From the NCBI GenBank assembly GCA_024280115.1, contig JAJRQT010000151.1, positions 1 to 41,764 on the forward strand: a stretch of DNA of 41,764 nucleotides, in the 5' to 3' direction. The position numbers and the translations under genes were made by a program. Position 1 is the stretch's first letter; each line of letters opens with the position of its first letter. A model generated the notes under the pieces. It saw nothing but the letters and a program-made list of their open reading frames with translations. It was not told the DNA's origin and searched no databases. This DNA is from Bacteroidota bacterium (GTDB taxonomy: Bacteria; Bacteroidota; Bacteroidia; Cytophagales; Cyclobacteriaceae). Of this stretch, positions 1 through 9,650 are shown piece by piece.

Positions 1-379
1 AACCTGAATTCTTCGGGAAATAAACTGTTTGTGCCAGTGGGTTTGTATATTTGTGCCATCTAATATTCTTTGATGCTAAGATAACACATCTATCTGAATT
101 TCAATAAGTTAATTTTAGATATCCCCTTAAGTATAAATATCTATTCTATTTAAACAGGTCCAATTTGAGCAAATATTACAGATTTACAATAAATCCTACC
201 TATACATCACCTATACTTCATGTGTAATATTCGAAAATTAAAGGATTTCAATATCGAACCGGTATTGAGTTCAACCCAATTGATTTAATTGTTTGTAAGT
301 CCTTTGTATTAGTTTCTGGCCTTACGTAATTTAGTATTCGCTTTCAGTAATTTCATCCCTGATTTTATGTCTTCCATCA
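1..379. other. AT-rich non-coding stretch upstream of the TPR regulator
   Basis: I see no gene here. A TATATTTG at 46-53 matches the Bacteroidota -7 box (TAnnTTTG), but the nearest upstream TTTG (28-31) is only 14 bases away, shorter than the usual 19-21, and no reading frame starts just downstream. The promoter of the gene at 380 should lie in the last 150 bases, but I cannot place it with confidence. Confidence 0.4.
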
Positions 380-2080
380 ATGATTAGAAAAAAGATATTG
401 ATTCAATTTTTAGTGATTAGTCTCCTTTCTTTATCAGTGACATTGCTTTACTCACAGACTTTAATTGATAAAACATATGATCAGAAATACATAGACAATC
501 TAGAAAATAAATTGCCAACTTCTTCAGTGCAGGAAAGGACTGAAATACTAAATATATTGAGTGAGGCGCATTGGTTTATTGATCCGGATAAAACCATAGA
601 ATACGCTAATGAAGCATTGAAGCTATCTCAAAATCAGGGAGATAAAAAAAATGAAGGTTATGCATTGATCAATTTATGCCAGGGGTATCTTCTAAATGAT
701 GAATACGATAAGGCGCTGGATTATGGTTTGAAATCGCTGGAAGTCAGAGAGCAATTGAACGACCAGGATGATATCATTTTTACCTTGCGGACCATTGGCT
801 GGTTATATTATGATATCAATAATTCTGAAATGGCATACCAGTATCACAAAAAAGTATTGGATTATCATTTGCAATTAAATGATCCCAAAAGGATCGCCTA
901 TAGTTACAATAGTATAGGACTTGTTTACGCGCAGATGAAACAACCCCTGCCCGCCCTGGACTATTTTAAAAAATCATTAAATATCAAAGAATCTCATGGG
1001 TTTACTGAACGTATCTCTGAAACACTGACGAATATGGGCAGAAGTTATTTGGCGCTTGGTGAATATGATTTGGCCAAAGAGTATTCATTAATGGCTTTAA
1101 GGAAAATTGAAAAAAGAAATAATGACGATCATAAAATGGCAGAGGTTTTCAATTTGCTGGCCGGAATTTATCTGAAACTCGGTGATCTGGAAAATGCTGA
1201 ATTGAGCCTGACCCGGGCCAACCTGGCCATCAGCAACCTGGCCGACGACAAGGAATTGACCATGGAGAATCATTTGATTGCTTCTGATCTTTACAATTCA
1301 AGGGGAGATTACAAAAAATCACTTCACTATTTTAAGCTCTATACAAATTTAAAGAGCTCCATTCTTTCACTTGACAAAAACAACAAACTGGCTGAAATGC
1401 GAATTTCCTATGAAAATGAAAAAAGAGAGAATGAAATAAAAATATTAGAGCGCGAGAAAGAAATTGTCAATGTGAAACGGAAAGGTCTGACTGCGGGGAT
1501 CATTTTGCTTGCCATTATTGCAATTTTGATAATTGCAAGGCTAAAAAGCAGCCAAAAGAAAAGAAGAATATTATATGAAACCAATAAAAAACTAGCGGAT
1601 GCCCAATTGAAAAATGAACAGCTGGAACAGGAAAAGCTAAAAGATCAATTACAATTCAAAAGTCAGGAACTGGTCAATTTCAGCTTACATATCTCGCAAA
1701 AAAATGAAATGTATAAGGAATTTATCCGGCAGCTTCAGGAAATTGAATTTATGAATAAAGAGGATGCTTCCAGAAAAATTCAAAAATTAACCAGGTATTT
1801 CAATCAGAACCTAAAATTCAATGAAACACTTGATGACTATGAAAGTGACATAGGGCAAATAGAAGATGAGTTCTTTTACAAGTTACACAGTCTTTTCCCA
1901 AATCTCACGGACAACGACAGAAGGTTAATGGCTCAACTACGATTGAAACTCAGCTCAAAAGAAATTTCCACGCTCAACAATATCTCCATTAAATCCGTAG
2001 AGATTAGTCGCTATCGCCTCAGAAAAAAGCTCAGTTTAAAAACTGGTGAAAGCCTAACTGGTTTTGTGCAAAGTATATGA
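380..2080 (+). CDS. TPR-repeat membrane regulator with LuxR-like C-terminal helix-turn-helix
   Basis: The 566-residue protein begins with a signal peptide or anchor (about residues 1-25, ending near LYSQ). A long run of tetratricopeptide repeats follows at about 60-330, with typical pieces such as GYALINLCQGYLLNDEYDKA and YNSIGLVYAQMKQPLPAL. Then come a charged coiled coil (340-368), one membrane helix (369-387), a second coiled coil (395-450) and a C-terminal region (about 505-560) with a LuxR/GerE-like helix-turn-helix (LSSKEISTLNNISIKSVEIS). This order is common in Bacteroidota: extracytoplasmic TPRs sense something and the cytoplasmic end binds DNA, without a phosphorelay domain. Ligand and targets are unknown. 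It stands alone, tail-to-tail with the S9 peptidase at 2296-4185. The start is an ATG at 380. Confidence 0.85.
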   Translation: MIRKKILIQFLVISLLSLSVTLLYSQTLIDKTYDQKYIDNLENKLPTSSVQERTEILNILSEAHWFIDPDKTIEYANEALKLSQNQGDKKNEGYALINLCQGYLLNDEYDKALDYGLKSLEVREQLNDQDDIIFTLRTIGWLYYDINNSEMAYQYHKKVLDYHLQLNDPKRIAYSYNSIGLVYAQMKQPLPALDYFKKSLNIKESHGFTERISETLTNMGRSYLALGEYDLAKEYSLMALRKIEKRNNDDHKMAEVFNLLAGIYLKLGDLENAELSLTRANLAISNLADDKELTMENHLIASDLYNSRGDYKKSLHYFKLYTNLKSSILSLDKNNKLAEMRISYENEKRENEIKILEREKEIVNVKRKGLTAGIILLAIIAILIIARLKSSQKKRRILYETNKKLADAQLKNEQLEQEKLKDQLQFKSQELVNFSLHISQKNEMYKEFIRQLQEIEFMNKEDASRKIQKLTRYFNQNLKFNETLDDYESDIGQIEDEFFYKLHSLFPNLTDNDRRLMAQLRLKLSSKEISTLNNISIKSVEISRYRLRKKLSLKTGESLTGFVQSI

Positions 2081-2295
2081 ACTTCACGTTTGAAATATTT
2101 TTAGTTCAAAGCTTAAATCCAGCTCATGAACATGGCTAAATTTTCAGCGAAGATACGCTGATATGATGAATAGAAAAGTCTCTTTCTATCACCTAAAAAT
2201 GGAATGCATAACACAGATAATTGTTTATCCTCAAACAATCGCCCGTTTTAATTCTAATCGAGACATAGAAAATTTCGCATGTCCGTTGAATGAAT

Positions 2296-4185
2296 TTAAT
2301 TTACAACCTCTTCTTTCAGGTATTTGTCCAGAAAAACCAGGATTTGTCCATAACCCTTTATTTCATTTTCTTTCTTAACAAAACCATGTCCTTCGTCTGG
2401 AAAAATGACATATTCTACCGGTACATTATTATTTCTGACAGCCTCTACAATTTCGTCAGATTCGACTTGCAATACTCTTGGGTCGTTGGCTCCCTGAAGT
2501 ACCATGATCGGATGCTTTACATTTTGCGCATGGAACAGTGGAGAAATATTATATAGCCGAATGGAATCTTCGGTAAAAGGGTCTCCAAGTTCTGCATACA
2601 AGGCCTCTCTAAAAGATTCCCAATACGGTGGTATGGATTTTAAGGTTCGCAACCAATTGGTAACGCCAAAAAGATTCACTCCAGCTTTGAATTCATCTGG
2701 TGTAAAGGTCATGGCCGCCATCGTCATATATCCACCATAGCTTCCTCCGATAATGCCAATTTTTTCCGTATCTATATATTCCTGAGACTGAAGCCATTTC
2801 TTCCCCCAAATACAATCCTTAAGATCTTTATCACCATGGTTGAGATCATCCATTTTAAAAAATGTTTTGCCATAGCCACTACTACCCCGATTATTGACAG
2901 CCAAAATAGCATAACCATGATTTACCAAATATTGGATCAATCCAAAATACCCTACCCGAGATTGTCCCCCGGGACCTCCATGCACCCATACCAATGCAGG
3001 AGTTTTATTGTTTTTTGACGCTGTGAGGGGTTTATAATAAATAGCCGGTATTTCCAAGCCATCAAAAGACTTAAGTCGAATAACTTCTGCTGAAACAAGG
3101 TCCTTTGGACTGATTTCCGGATTCAGCGTATTGGTTAACTTCTTTAGCTCTTCAGATTCAAAATTATAAACATAGATATTATTTGGCGCTTTTGAGGTGC
3201 CTACAGTCAATCTCATTAGATTTTCACTTTCAGAAAAACCTACTCCCACAATATCACCATCAGGTATTTCAGGAAAATCAGTAGTCTTGTTTGTTTTATT
3301 ATCCTTTACAATAAGGTTGTTCTTTCCATCTTCATTAATACCTATGACTCTGTATTTTTCATTTTCACTCAAATAGCTGTACATGACATCCCAATCAGTT
3401 TCAAAAATTACTTTGCGTTCACCTGAATCAATATCATATTGAACCAGGTAGGAAAATTCTTTTTCGGCATCTGTGATATAATAGAATAATTTACTGTCCT
3501 TACTAAACCCTGAACTCCTGTAATTTCCCAGAGCATCAGACTGAGAGATTTCGGTCATATTATTTGTGCTGCGATTGAAAATAAATAGCTGGCTCTCACT
3601 GGTTGTAATAGTTTTGTGCAGTGCGAAATAGTTTTCATCTTTCGATCCTCCTACGATGTCAAGACCATTTTCATTCTTATAAATCATCTCAGCATCCCAA
3701 TCGGTAATGCTCATTCTGTATAAGTCAAAATATTTTGGATCTCTTTTGTTGGAGATATAAAACATTGATTTTTTATCTTCGCTCCAACCAAAAAAATGAG
3801 CCTTTTCATTATCGTTAGGTGTTAGATCTTTTGATGTTCTATCATCCTGAAGTAAATAGATATGATTAATTTCATTTCCTCCCTTGTCAGAAGAATATAA
3901 AATTTGCCCCGTGCCCGGTATATAATCGATGGCAAAGAAAGATTCCTTTTTGGAATCTGTGATCTGCTTTTTTGAGGCATCCTTTATATTTATTTCATAA
4001 AGATTAAAAATCCCGGATTTATCCCCGCTCACAAGCAGTTCTGTTTCGTCCTCGGAAAAGGCTCCGCCTACAATTCTTGAATTTTTATAAAATTGTTCAA
4101 TAGAATACTCTTTAGGAATATATTGCTCAGTTCGGGTACACGCCAAAAAGCTAAACAGTGCAGTTAGAAAGATTAAGAATTTCAT
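2296..4185 (-). CDS. S9 family prolyl oligopeptidase-like serine peptidase, probable lipoprotein
   Basis: This 629-residue protein has the two-part layout of S9 peptidases (dipeptidyl/acylaminoacyl peptidase type). Residues about 30-350 are a beta-propeller with WD/TolB-like strands, and 375-629 are an alpha/beta-hydrolase domain. The catalytic triad can be placed by motif: Ser482 in GGSYGGYM, Asp568 in GANDPRV and His600 in DEGHGF. An oxyanion-region motif WVHGGPGGQ precedes the Ser. The N-terminus has a hydrophobic stretch ending FLAC at Cys16, suggesting an imperfect lipobox and a lipid anchor, so the enzyme should act on short peptides in the periplasm or at the cell surface. It is divergent from the MaoC gene at 4552 with 366 bases between starts. 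No partner gene is evident. Confidence 0.92.
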   Translation of the reverse strand: MKFLIFLTALFSFLACTRTEQYIPKEYSIEQFYKNSRIVGGAFSEDETELLVSGDKSGIFNLYEINIKDASKKQITDSKKESFFAIDYIPGTGQILYSSDKGGNEINHIYLLQDDRTSKDLTPNDNEKAHFFGWSEDKKSMFYISNKRDPKYFDLYRMSITDWDAEMIYKNENGLDIVGGSKDENYFALHKTITTSESQLFIFNRSTNNMTEISQSDALGNYRSSGFSKDSKLFYYITDAEKEFSYLVQYDIDSGERKVIFETDWDVMYSYLSENEKYRVIGINEDGKNNLIVKDNKTNKTTDFPEIPDGDIVGVGFSESENLMRLTVGTSKAPNNIYVYNFESEELKKLTNTLNPEISPKDLVSAEVIRLKSFDGLEIPAIYYKPLTASKNNKTPALVWVHGGPGGQSRVGYFGLIQYLVNHGYAILAVNNRGSSGYGKTFFKMDDLNHGDKDLKDCIWGKKWLQSQEYIDTEKIGIIGGSYGGYMTMAAMTFTPDEFKAGVNLFGVTNWLRTLKSIPPYWESFREALYAELGDPFTEDSIRLYNISPLFHAQNVKHPIMVLQGANDPRVLQVESDEIVEAVRNNNVPVEYVIFPDEGHGFVKKENEIKGYGQILVFLDKYLKEEVVN

Positions 4186-4551
4186 TGCTTTTAATTTTAG
4201 TTGAAGATGCTTATTAAGGTCATTTTATTATCAAACCGGATCATCAGTGGTTGTGATTGACTTTTTTTTGAATGCTTACTAAAATTAATAAATGATGCTG
4301 ATATAAAAAACTTATTTCCAATGATAGCATAAGTAATTCAGAGCTTATGAAAAATATGATAATGAGTCGTTTACAAGTCATAAATTCAGGCCGTCATTAA
4401 AATCATTACAAGGTTTCCGGATTACAATTATTTTTTTTAGTCGTTCGAATTAAAAGGCTATGAGATCAGAAAAATAAACCAAATTGTCGTGGTCAGGCTA
4501 TGCAGAAAAATACTCCCTGCCGAGCTTTAGCAGACAATAAAATTACTATAA
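4186..4551. other. Divergent intergenic region between S9 peptidase and MaoC gene
   Basis: This 366-base AT-rich gap must hold the promoters of two divergent genes. I see no convincing hairpin, RNA gene or additional reading frame in it. Confidence 0.4.
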
Positions 4552-4962
4552 ATGACGAATCTATCAGTTGGACAAAAAGCATCGCGAAGTATTACTCTAA
4601 CCAACAATCATGTAAAAACCTACGCTAAACTCAGCGGTGATCACAATCCTTTGCATTTTGATGAAGCATTTGCAGCGAGTACCAAATTCAAACAACTCGT
4701 TGTTCAGGGTGGTCTAACGACAGGTTTGCTTCATGCCCTCGTCGCGATGGATATGCCAGGTCCGGGAACAGTTCTCCTAAGCCAGAATTGGAAATTCACA
4801 GCTCCTGTTTTCATTGGGGAGACCATCACCGCAGAGGCAGAAATTATCAGCATTCATGAAAAAAAACCTGTGACACAATTGCAAATCAAGGTCACGAAAA
4901 ATGATTGTGAAACAGTTTTGGAGGGCGAGGCATGGTGTTATACATTTTCATCTGAAGACTAA
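4552..4962 (+). CDS. MaoC-like (R)-specific enoyl-CoA hydratase
   Basis: At 136 residues this is the size of a single hot-dog MaoC domain. The hydratase-2 motif is clear: YAKLSGDHNPLHFD at 24-37, with the catalytic pair Asp30 and His35. Related enzymes hydrate trans-2-enoyl-CoA to (R)-3-hydroxyacyl-CoA, for example PhaJ in PHA supply or fatty-acid breakdown; homologues also act on small branched acyl-CoAs such as mesaconyl-CoA. The C-terminal half has the expected strand pattern around WKFTAPVFIGETITAEAEI. It is followed after only 20 bases by an MFS transporter on the same strand, so the two are likely cotranscribed. The acyl substrate cannot be told from the sequence. Confidence 0.9.
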   Translation: MTNLSVGQKASRSITLTNNHVKTYAKLSGDHNPLHFDEAFAASTKFKQLVVQGGLTTGLLHALVAMDMPGPGTVLLSQNWKFTAPVFIGETITAEAEIISIHEKKPVTQLQIKVTKNDCETVLEGEAWCYTFSSED

Positions 4963-4982
4963 CCGGTAAATTGAATATTTAA

Positions 4983-6191
4983 ATGACAAAAACGAAATGG
5001 ATTCTTCCGGTAATAGTTTTGGCCCAGTTTTGTTGTATTTCTCTCTGGTTTGCAGGCAATGCTGTTATGAATGACCTCACCAGTAATTTTCATCTCAATC
5101 AAAATGCTCTAGGTCACCTTACCTCTTCGGTTCAATTTGGATTTATTACCGGTACACTTGTATTTGCACTGCTCACAATTGCAGACCGCTTCCCTCCTTC
5201 ACGGGTTTTCTTTTTAAGTGCATTGGCTGGAGCCCTGTTTAACCTGGGAACGATCTTGGAAAGCAATGACCTCATCAGTCTTGTGATCTTCCGTTTCCTG
5301 ACCGGGTTTTTCCTTGCGGGCATATACCCGGTAGGAATGAAAATTGCCGCAGATTATTATCAAAAAGGGTTGGGGATTTCATTGGGCTTTATAGTTGGCG
5401 CCCTTGTGGTGGGAACTGCATTTCCTCATTTGCTAAAAGTATTTTCAGGTGAATTGCCATGGCGCCTGGTACTGATTCTTACTTCTTCCATTTCGGTTAT
5501 TGGCGGACTCCTGATGTTGTACCTTGTGCCAAACGGCCCCTACCGAAAGCCCACACAAAAAATGGACCTTGCAGTTATATTCCGGGTTTTCAGAAACCGG
5601 AACTTCCGGTCAGCGGCATTCGGATATTTCGGCCATATGTGGGAATTATATACATTCTGGGCATTTATTCCTGTTATGTTATCCACCTATATGATATCGC
5701 ACCCAAATGTCAGGTTTAATATCCCCCTCCTCTCATTTTTAATCATTGGGCTGGGAGGACTTGCCAGTGTTTTGGGTGGCTATATATCCCGGACGATCGG
5801 AACGAAAAAAACTGCATCAATGGCATTATTATTGTCATGCGCGTGCTGTTTGATTTCACCTCTGATATTTTATTTTAGTTCGGGCAGCATACTTATTGGA
5901 TTTCTTATCTTCTGGGGATTGGTAGTTATTGCAGATTCTCCATTATTCTCAACTTTGGTAGCCCAAAACACATCAGCCGAATCTAAAGGAACCGCATTAA
6001 CAATAGTAAATTGTATAGGTTTCTCAATTACGATCATCAGTATTCAGTTGCTCAATATCCTAAAAGACACTATTAACCCAACGTATATCTATATGCTGCT
6101 TGCGATAGGTCCGGTTTTAGGATTAATTGCTTTATATGATAAAAAATCAATCTCCCAAATCGATGAAAAGACAGAACGCATGGTAGCATGA
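4983..6191 (+). CDS. Major facilitator superfamily transporter
   Basis: This 402-residue polytopic protein has about twelve hydrophobic segments in two halves, with a longer polar loop around residues 185-205. The first half carries the usual pattern of a small-residue-rich TM5 (LGISLGFIVGALVVGTAFPH). The loop GGYISRTIGTKKTAS near residue 265-280 corresponds to the second-half motif A, with basic residues after TM8. It follows the MaoC hydratase gene by 20 bases and probably shares its transcript. Exchange of an organic acid or a small hydrophobic compound related to the hydratase reaction would be consistent, but substrate and direction are unknown. Confidence 0.88.
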   Translation: MTKTKWILPVIVLAQFCCISLWFAGNAVMNDLTSNFHLNQNALGHLTSSVQFGFITGTLVFALLTIADRFPPSRVFFLSALAGALFNLGTILESNDLISLVIFRFLTGFFLAGIYPVGMKIAADYYQKGLGISLGFIVGALVVGTAFPHLLKVFSGELPWRLVLILTSSISVIGGLLMLYLVPNGPYRKPTQKMDLAVIFRVFRNRNFRSAAFGYFGHMWELYTFWAFIPVMLSTYMISHPNVRFNIPLLSFLIIGLGGLASVLGGYISRTIGTKKTASMALLLSCACCLISPLIFYFSSGSILIGFLIFWGLVVIADSPLFSTLVAQNTSAESKGTALTIVNCIGFSITIISIQLLNILKDTINPTYIYMLLAIGPVLGLIALYDKKSISQIDEKTERMVA

Positions 6192-6311
6192 CCTGATCGA
6201 ACCGGATATGATAGGAATCGTATTTTAACAATCTGAAAATCAGGCGCAATGAAATAATTTCTTAAATTGTAAATACTTTAAAATGAAACCTATGTATTAA
6301 AACCTGCAATC

Positions 6312-6941
6312 ATGGAAAACCGGCAAAAAAATCAGATCATTTCACATTTAATGCTCAGGACATTGATCGGAGCCATTGGAATGGCGCTGCCTATACTATT
6401 GTCCGTAGGTTGCTTTATATATGGCGGGTGTACAGAAATTGAGTATTCCCTCAGTGATTATTACCATTCAGGTGTAGGGGATATTTTTGTTGGTTTTCTA
6501 TTCGTACTTGGCTTCTTTTTATTATCATATAAAGGTTATAAACCTGATAATATTATTGCAAATCTCGGATTTTTATTTGCTTTGGGCGTGGCACTTTTCC
6601 ATAGTCAAAGTCCTAACGAGGTTGTCCGGCTTTTACATTTTATATCTGCCATATTACTTTTTGTCGTTTTCGTTATCTTTTCATTATACCTGTTCAGAAA
6701 AAGAGATAAAGAAGGCCAATCGACAAAAGAAAAACTTTTTAGAAATAAGATTTACCTCATTTGTGGCATAGTTATGATTGCGGCTGTTGTTGGCATTGGA
6801 TTGAGCACTAGCTTTCTCACCAGTGTGCAACAGGATAAATACCATCCGGTTTTCTGGCTTGAATCATTAGCATTATGGTCCTTCGGATTTTCGTGGTTAG
6901 TCAAAGGAGGGGTATTTTGGAAGGACGTACAGCGTGACTGA
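6312..6941 (+). CDS. Uncharacterised six-helix inner-membrane protein
   Basis: The 209-residue product is strongly hydrophobic, with about six membrane segments (near 15-36, 54-75, 83-97, 106-127, 148-167 and 182-200). A conserved-looking polar stretch, SLSDYYHSGVGDIFVGFLF, lies between TM1 and TM2 and resembles one seen in small Bacteroidota membrane proteins of unknown function. I do not recognise an enzymatic motif. It lies 120 bases after the MFS gene and 86 before the NhaC gene, all on the same strand, so operon membership is unclear. Confidence 0.75.
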   Translation: MENRQKNQIISHLMLRTLIGAIGMALPILLSVGCFIYGGCTEIEYSLSDYYHSGVGDIFVGFLFVLGFFLLSYKGYKPDNIIANLGFLFALGVALFHSQSPNEVVRLLHFISAILLFVVFVIFSLYLFRKRDKEGQSTKEKLFRNKIYLICGIVMIAAVVGIGLSTSFLTSVQQDKYHPVFWLESLALWSFGFSWLVKGGVFWKDVQRD

Positions 6942-7027
6942 ATACACTCAATATTGTAATTTTTCCCGTAGTTAAACTAACTCTTTAATTAATAACCTAT
7001 TTTAGCAAAAAAATCTAACAAGCAGAA

Positions 7028-8476
7028 ATGGCGGAACCCGGAGCTAAAAAAGTAACTTTTCTTCAATCGTTGCTTCCGGTATCTTTTTTATTTATTGTCA
7101 TCATCTACGGGCTTCTTCTCCGTCCAATATTCCTTGACCAGGAATCTCTTCCTTTGGAAATTGTTTTTCTTACAGGATCAATTTTTGCAGTCACTCAGCT
7201 ACTGATATTAGGTTATACCTGGATTGAGATTCAGGAAAGTATTATCAATAAATTAAACAAAGCCTTACCAACAATTTTCATTTTATTTGGTATTGGTTTA
7301 ATTATTGGCAGCTGGATTATTTGCGGAACTATACCAATGCTGGTTTACTACGGAATAAAAATTATAAATCCGGATTTCATTTATTTACTCGCGTTTATCG
7401 TTCCAATAGTTTTTTCGTCAGTTACTGGTACTTCGTGGGGGTCGATAGGAACAATTGGCGTAGTAATTATTGGAGTTGCAGTAACTGTAAATGCGGATTT
7501 AGGAATAACTGCCGGCGCAATAATCGGGGGCGCTTATTTTGGCGATAAAATGTCACCACTTTCCGACACAACCAACATTGCAGCATTGGCAGTTGAGGTA
7601 AAATTGTACGACCATATCCGCTCCATGACCTACACTACTTTTCCTTCGGCAATTATAGCGCTTTTTGTGTATTTTGTTTTAGGATTTATTTATCCTGTGA
7701 GTGGGGCACAAGGAATCACCGAACAAGTAAGTATTACCTTAAATACCATATCTTCCATTTTCAATTTCTCTCTATTTTTATTAATTCCTCCCGCAATAAT
7801 ATTATTAGGTTCAATTACTAAAAAATCAACCATCCCGGTGATGCTCGCTTCCACTGTTGCCGCAGTAATCCTTACGTTTATTTTTCAGGAATTCAGGTTT
7901 ATAGATGTAGTAAAAACCGTATATAAAGGATTCGATACCGACATGGCATTTTGGGTAAGCGATACTCCGGAAAATATAAAAAATCTATTTAACAGGGGCG
8001 GTTTATACGAACTGAACGAACCGATTATAATTTCCATATTAGTATTTATTTATATCGGTACTATCGATAAAATAGATGCGATGACAACCATCGTTGGAAG
8101 AGTATTTAATTTTGCAAAAAAGAGAAGTACAGTCATTATTTCTTCGCTGATTTCCGCTAGTATTACAAATGCGATGACATCAAATCAATACGCTACAAGC
8201 TTTGTCGTTGGAGATGCATTCAAAAAAAAATACGACAACCTGAAAATTCCGCGTAAAGTACTGTCTCGTTCACTTGAGGATTACGGAACTATGATCGAAA
8301 GTTTAGTGCCATGGACCACAACAACGGTATTTATTGTTTCCACGCTTGGTGTATCTTATGCTGAGTACTGGCATTGGCAAATATTATCACTAACAAATAT
8401 TATTGTGGCGCCGCTCTTTGCAATTACCGGAATTGGTTGTTTTTATAAATCAAAAAATATAACAGATGAAAACTGA
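7028..8476 (+). CDS. NhaC-family Na+-coupled antiporter/transporter
   Basis: This 482-residue membrane protein matches the NhaC family in length and in its core motifs: a GTSWGSIGTIGVV segment near 140-152, then AGAIIGGAYFGDKMSPLSDTTNIAAL near 162-187, where NhaC proteins carry conserved Asp residues. A second-half signature EDYGTMIESLVPWTTTTVFI follows at about 418-437. NhaC members include Na+/H+ antiporters, the MleN malate/lactate exchanger and predicted methionine transporters (MetT). Its stop overlaps the start of a Cys/Met-metabolism PLP enzyme by 11 bases, so the pair is almost certainly cotranslated. That context favours transport of a sulfur amino acid or its keto-acid product over simple pH homeostasis; this is inference. 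Confidence 0.9.
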   Translation: MAEPGAKKVTFLQSLLPVSFLFIVIIYGLLLRPIFLDQESLPLEIVFLTGSIFAVTQLLILGYTWIEIQESIINKLNKALPTIFILFGIGLIIGSWIICGTIPMLVYYGIKIINPDFIYLLAFIVPIVFSSVTGTSWGSIGTIGVVIIGVAVTVNADLGITAGAIIGGAYFGDKMSPLSDTTNIAALAVEVKLYDHIRSMTYTTFPSAIIALFVYFVLGFIYPVSGAQGITEQVSITLNTISSIFNFSLFLLIPPAIILLGSITKKSTIPVMLASTVAAVILTFIFQEFRFIDVVKTVYKGFDTDMAFWVSDTPENIKNLFNRGGLYELNEPIIISILVFIYIGTIDKIDAMTTIVGRVFNFAKKRSTVIISSLISASITNAMTSNQYATSFVVGDAFKKKYDNLKIPRKVLSRSLEDYGTMIESLVPWTTTTVFIVSTLGVSYAEYWHWQILSLTNIIVAPLFAITGIGCFYKSKNITDEN

Positions 8477-9644
8477 AACAATGATCTCTCATTTTGCAGA
8501 AGATCGAGAGAAATATGAAGGTGCCGTTGTTCCCCCAATTTTTCAAAACACGCTTTTTACTTTTGAAGATTGGAATGCCATTGACGCCGCATTTGACGAC
8601 CGGATAAATACAAGTATCTATTCAAGAGGAAGAAACCCGGGAGTGAATATTGTTGAAATGAAACTGGCTAAATTGGCCGGTGGAGAAAAATCGCGACTTT
8701 TTGCTTCTGGTATGGCTGCAATTACCGCAGCGACAATGCATTTTTTAAATGCAGGTGACCATGTAATTGTTATAAAAAATATATACGGTCCTGCAAACAA
8801 TTTGATTTCAGTTTATTTAAAAAAGAAAATGGGCATTGAAATCACATTTGTTAGTGGAGATTCGTTGGATGAATACGAAGAAGCCATTCGGCCAAACACA
8901 AAATTATTTTATCTTGAAAGCCCTTCAACAGCTATTTTTAGCATTCAGGATATTCCAGCTATTTGTAAACTGGCAAAGTCAAGAAACATTAAAACGATCC
9001 TCGACAACACATGGGCAAGCCCAATTTTTCAGAAGCCCCTGGAAATGGGGGTCGATTTGGAAGTTCATTCCTGCTCAAAATATATCGGCGGTCATTCGGA
9101 TGTGGTAGCTGGCCTGATAATTGGAAATGCCCATGATATTGATAGTATAATTATAAACGAGTTTGAACTGCTGGGAAGTAAAATCGCCCCTATTGAAGCC
9201 TGGTTGCTCATGCGCAGTTTACGAACACTTCCCCTCAGAATGAAAGCGCATCAGGAAAATGCCATAAAAGTCGCAGATTTTCTGGAAACACATACTAAAA
9301 TTGAAAAAGTAAACTACCCAGGACTGAAAAGTTTTTCGCAACACAAGCTGGCAAAAAAACAGATGTCTGGATTTAGCGGATTAATGGCTTTCAAATTAAA
9401 AACCGATGACTTAGATAAAATCAAAACTTTTGTAAATAGTCTTAAGCTCTTTAAAATCGGGGTAAGCTGGGGCGGACATGAAAGCCTGGTATATGCGCCG
9501 GCGATTAGTTATTTAAAAGAACTAAGCCTGGAACAATTTGAAGGACTTGGAATCTCGTTGGGTGATATGCGCATTTCTGTCGGACTTGAAAATGCTGATG
9601 ATTTAATTGACGATTTAAAGCAAGGGCTTTTAATGATCAGTTGA
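8466..9644 (+). CDS. PLP-dependent Cys/Met metabolism enzyme (cystathionine/methionine gamma-lyase family)
   Basis: The 392-residue protein is full length for the trans-sulfuration fold-type I family. Visible residues are the PLP-phosphate-contact motif YSRGRNP at 52-58, the ring-stacking region NIYGPAN at 105-111, Asp180 in ILDNTWASP and the Schiff-base Lys205 in HSCSKYIGGHSD. The family covers cystathionine gamma-synthase, cystathionine beta/gamma-lyase, methionine gamma-lyase and O-acetylhomoserine sulfhydrylase; the sequence alone does not settle which. The usual YGGT around the stacking Tyr is YGPA here, so substrate choice may be atypical. Its ATG lies inside the end of the NhaC gene (11-base overlap), indicating translational coupling and a shared pathway, perhaps methionine or cysteine uptake with degradation. 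Confidence 0.9.
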   Translation: MKTETMISHFAEDREKYEGAVVPPIFQNTLFTFEDWNAIDAAFDDRINTSIYSRGRNPGVNIVEMKLAKLAGGEKSRLFASGMAAITAATMHFLNAGDHVIVIKNIYGPANNLISVYLKKKMGIEITFVSGDSLDEYEEAIRPNTKLFYLESPSTAIFSIQDIPAICKLAKSRNIKTILDNTWASPIFQKPLEMGVDLEVHSCSKYIGGHSDVVAGLIIGNAHDIDSIIINEFELLGSKIAPIEAWLLMRSLRTLPLRMKAHQENAIKVADFLETHTKIEKVNYPGLKSFSQHKLAKKQMSGFSGLMAFKLKTDDLDKIKTFVNSLKLFKIGVSWGGHESLVYAPAISYLKELSLEQFEGLGISLGDMRISVGLENADDLIDDLKQGLLMIS

Positions 9645-9650
9645 TAGAAG

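Noticed and set aside
46..53. TATATTTG as a Bacteroidota -7 promoter box
   Set aside because: The spacing to the upstream TTTG is 14 bases instead of about 19-21, and no gene starts within 300 bases downstream.
2163..2556. Plus-strand frames overlapping the end of the S9 peptidase gene
   Set aside because: They are in the shadow of a well-supported minus-strand gene with an intact catalytic triad.
6942..7027. Riboswitch (SAM-type) before the NhaC/PLP pair
   Set aside because: The gap is only 86 bases, AT-rich, and shows none of the paired elements of a SAM riboswitch.
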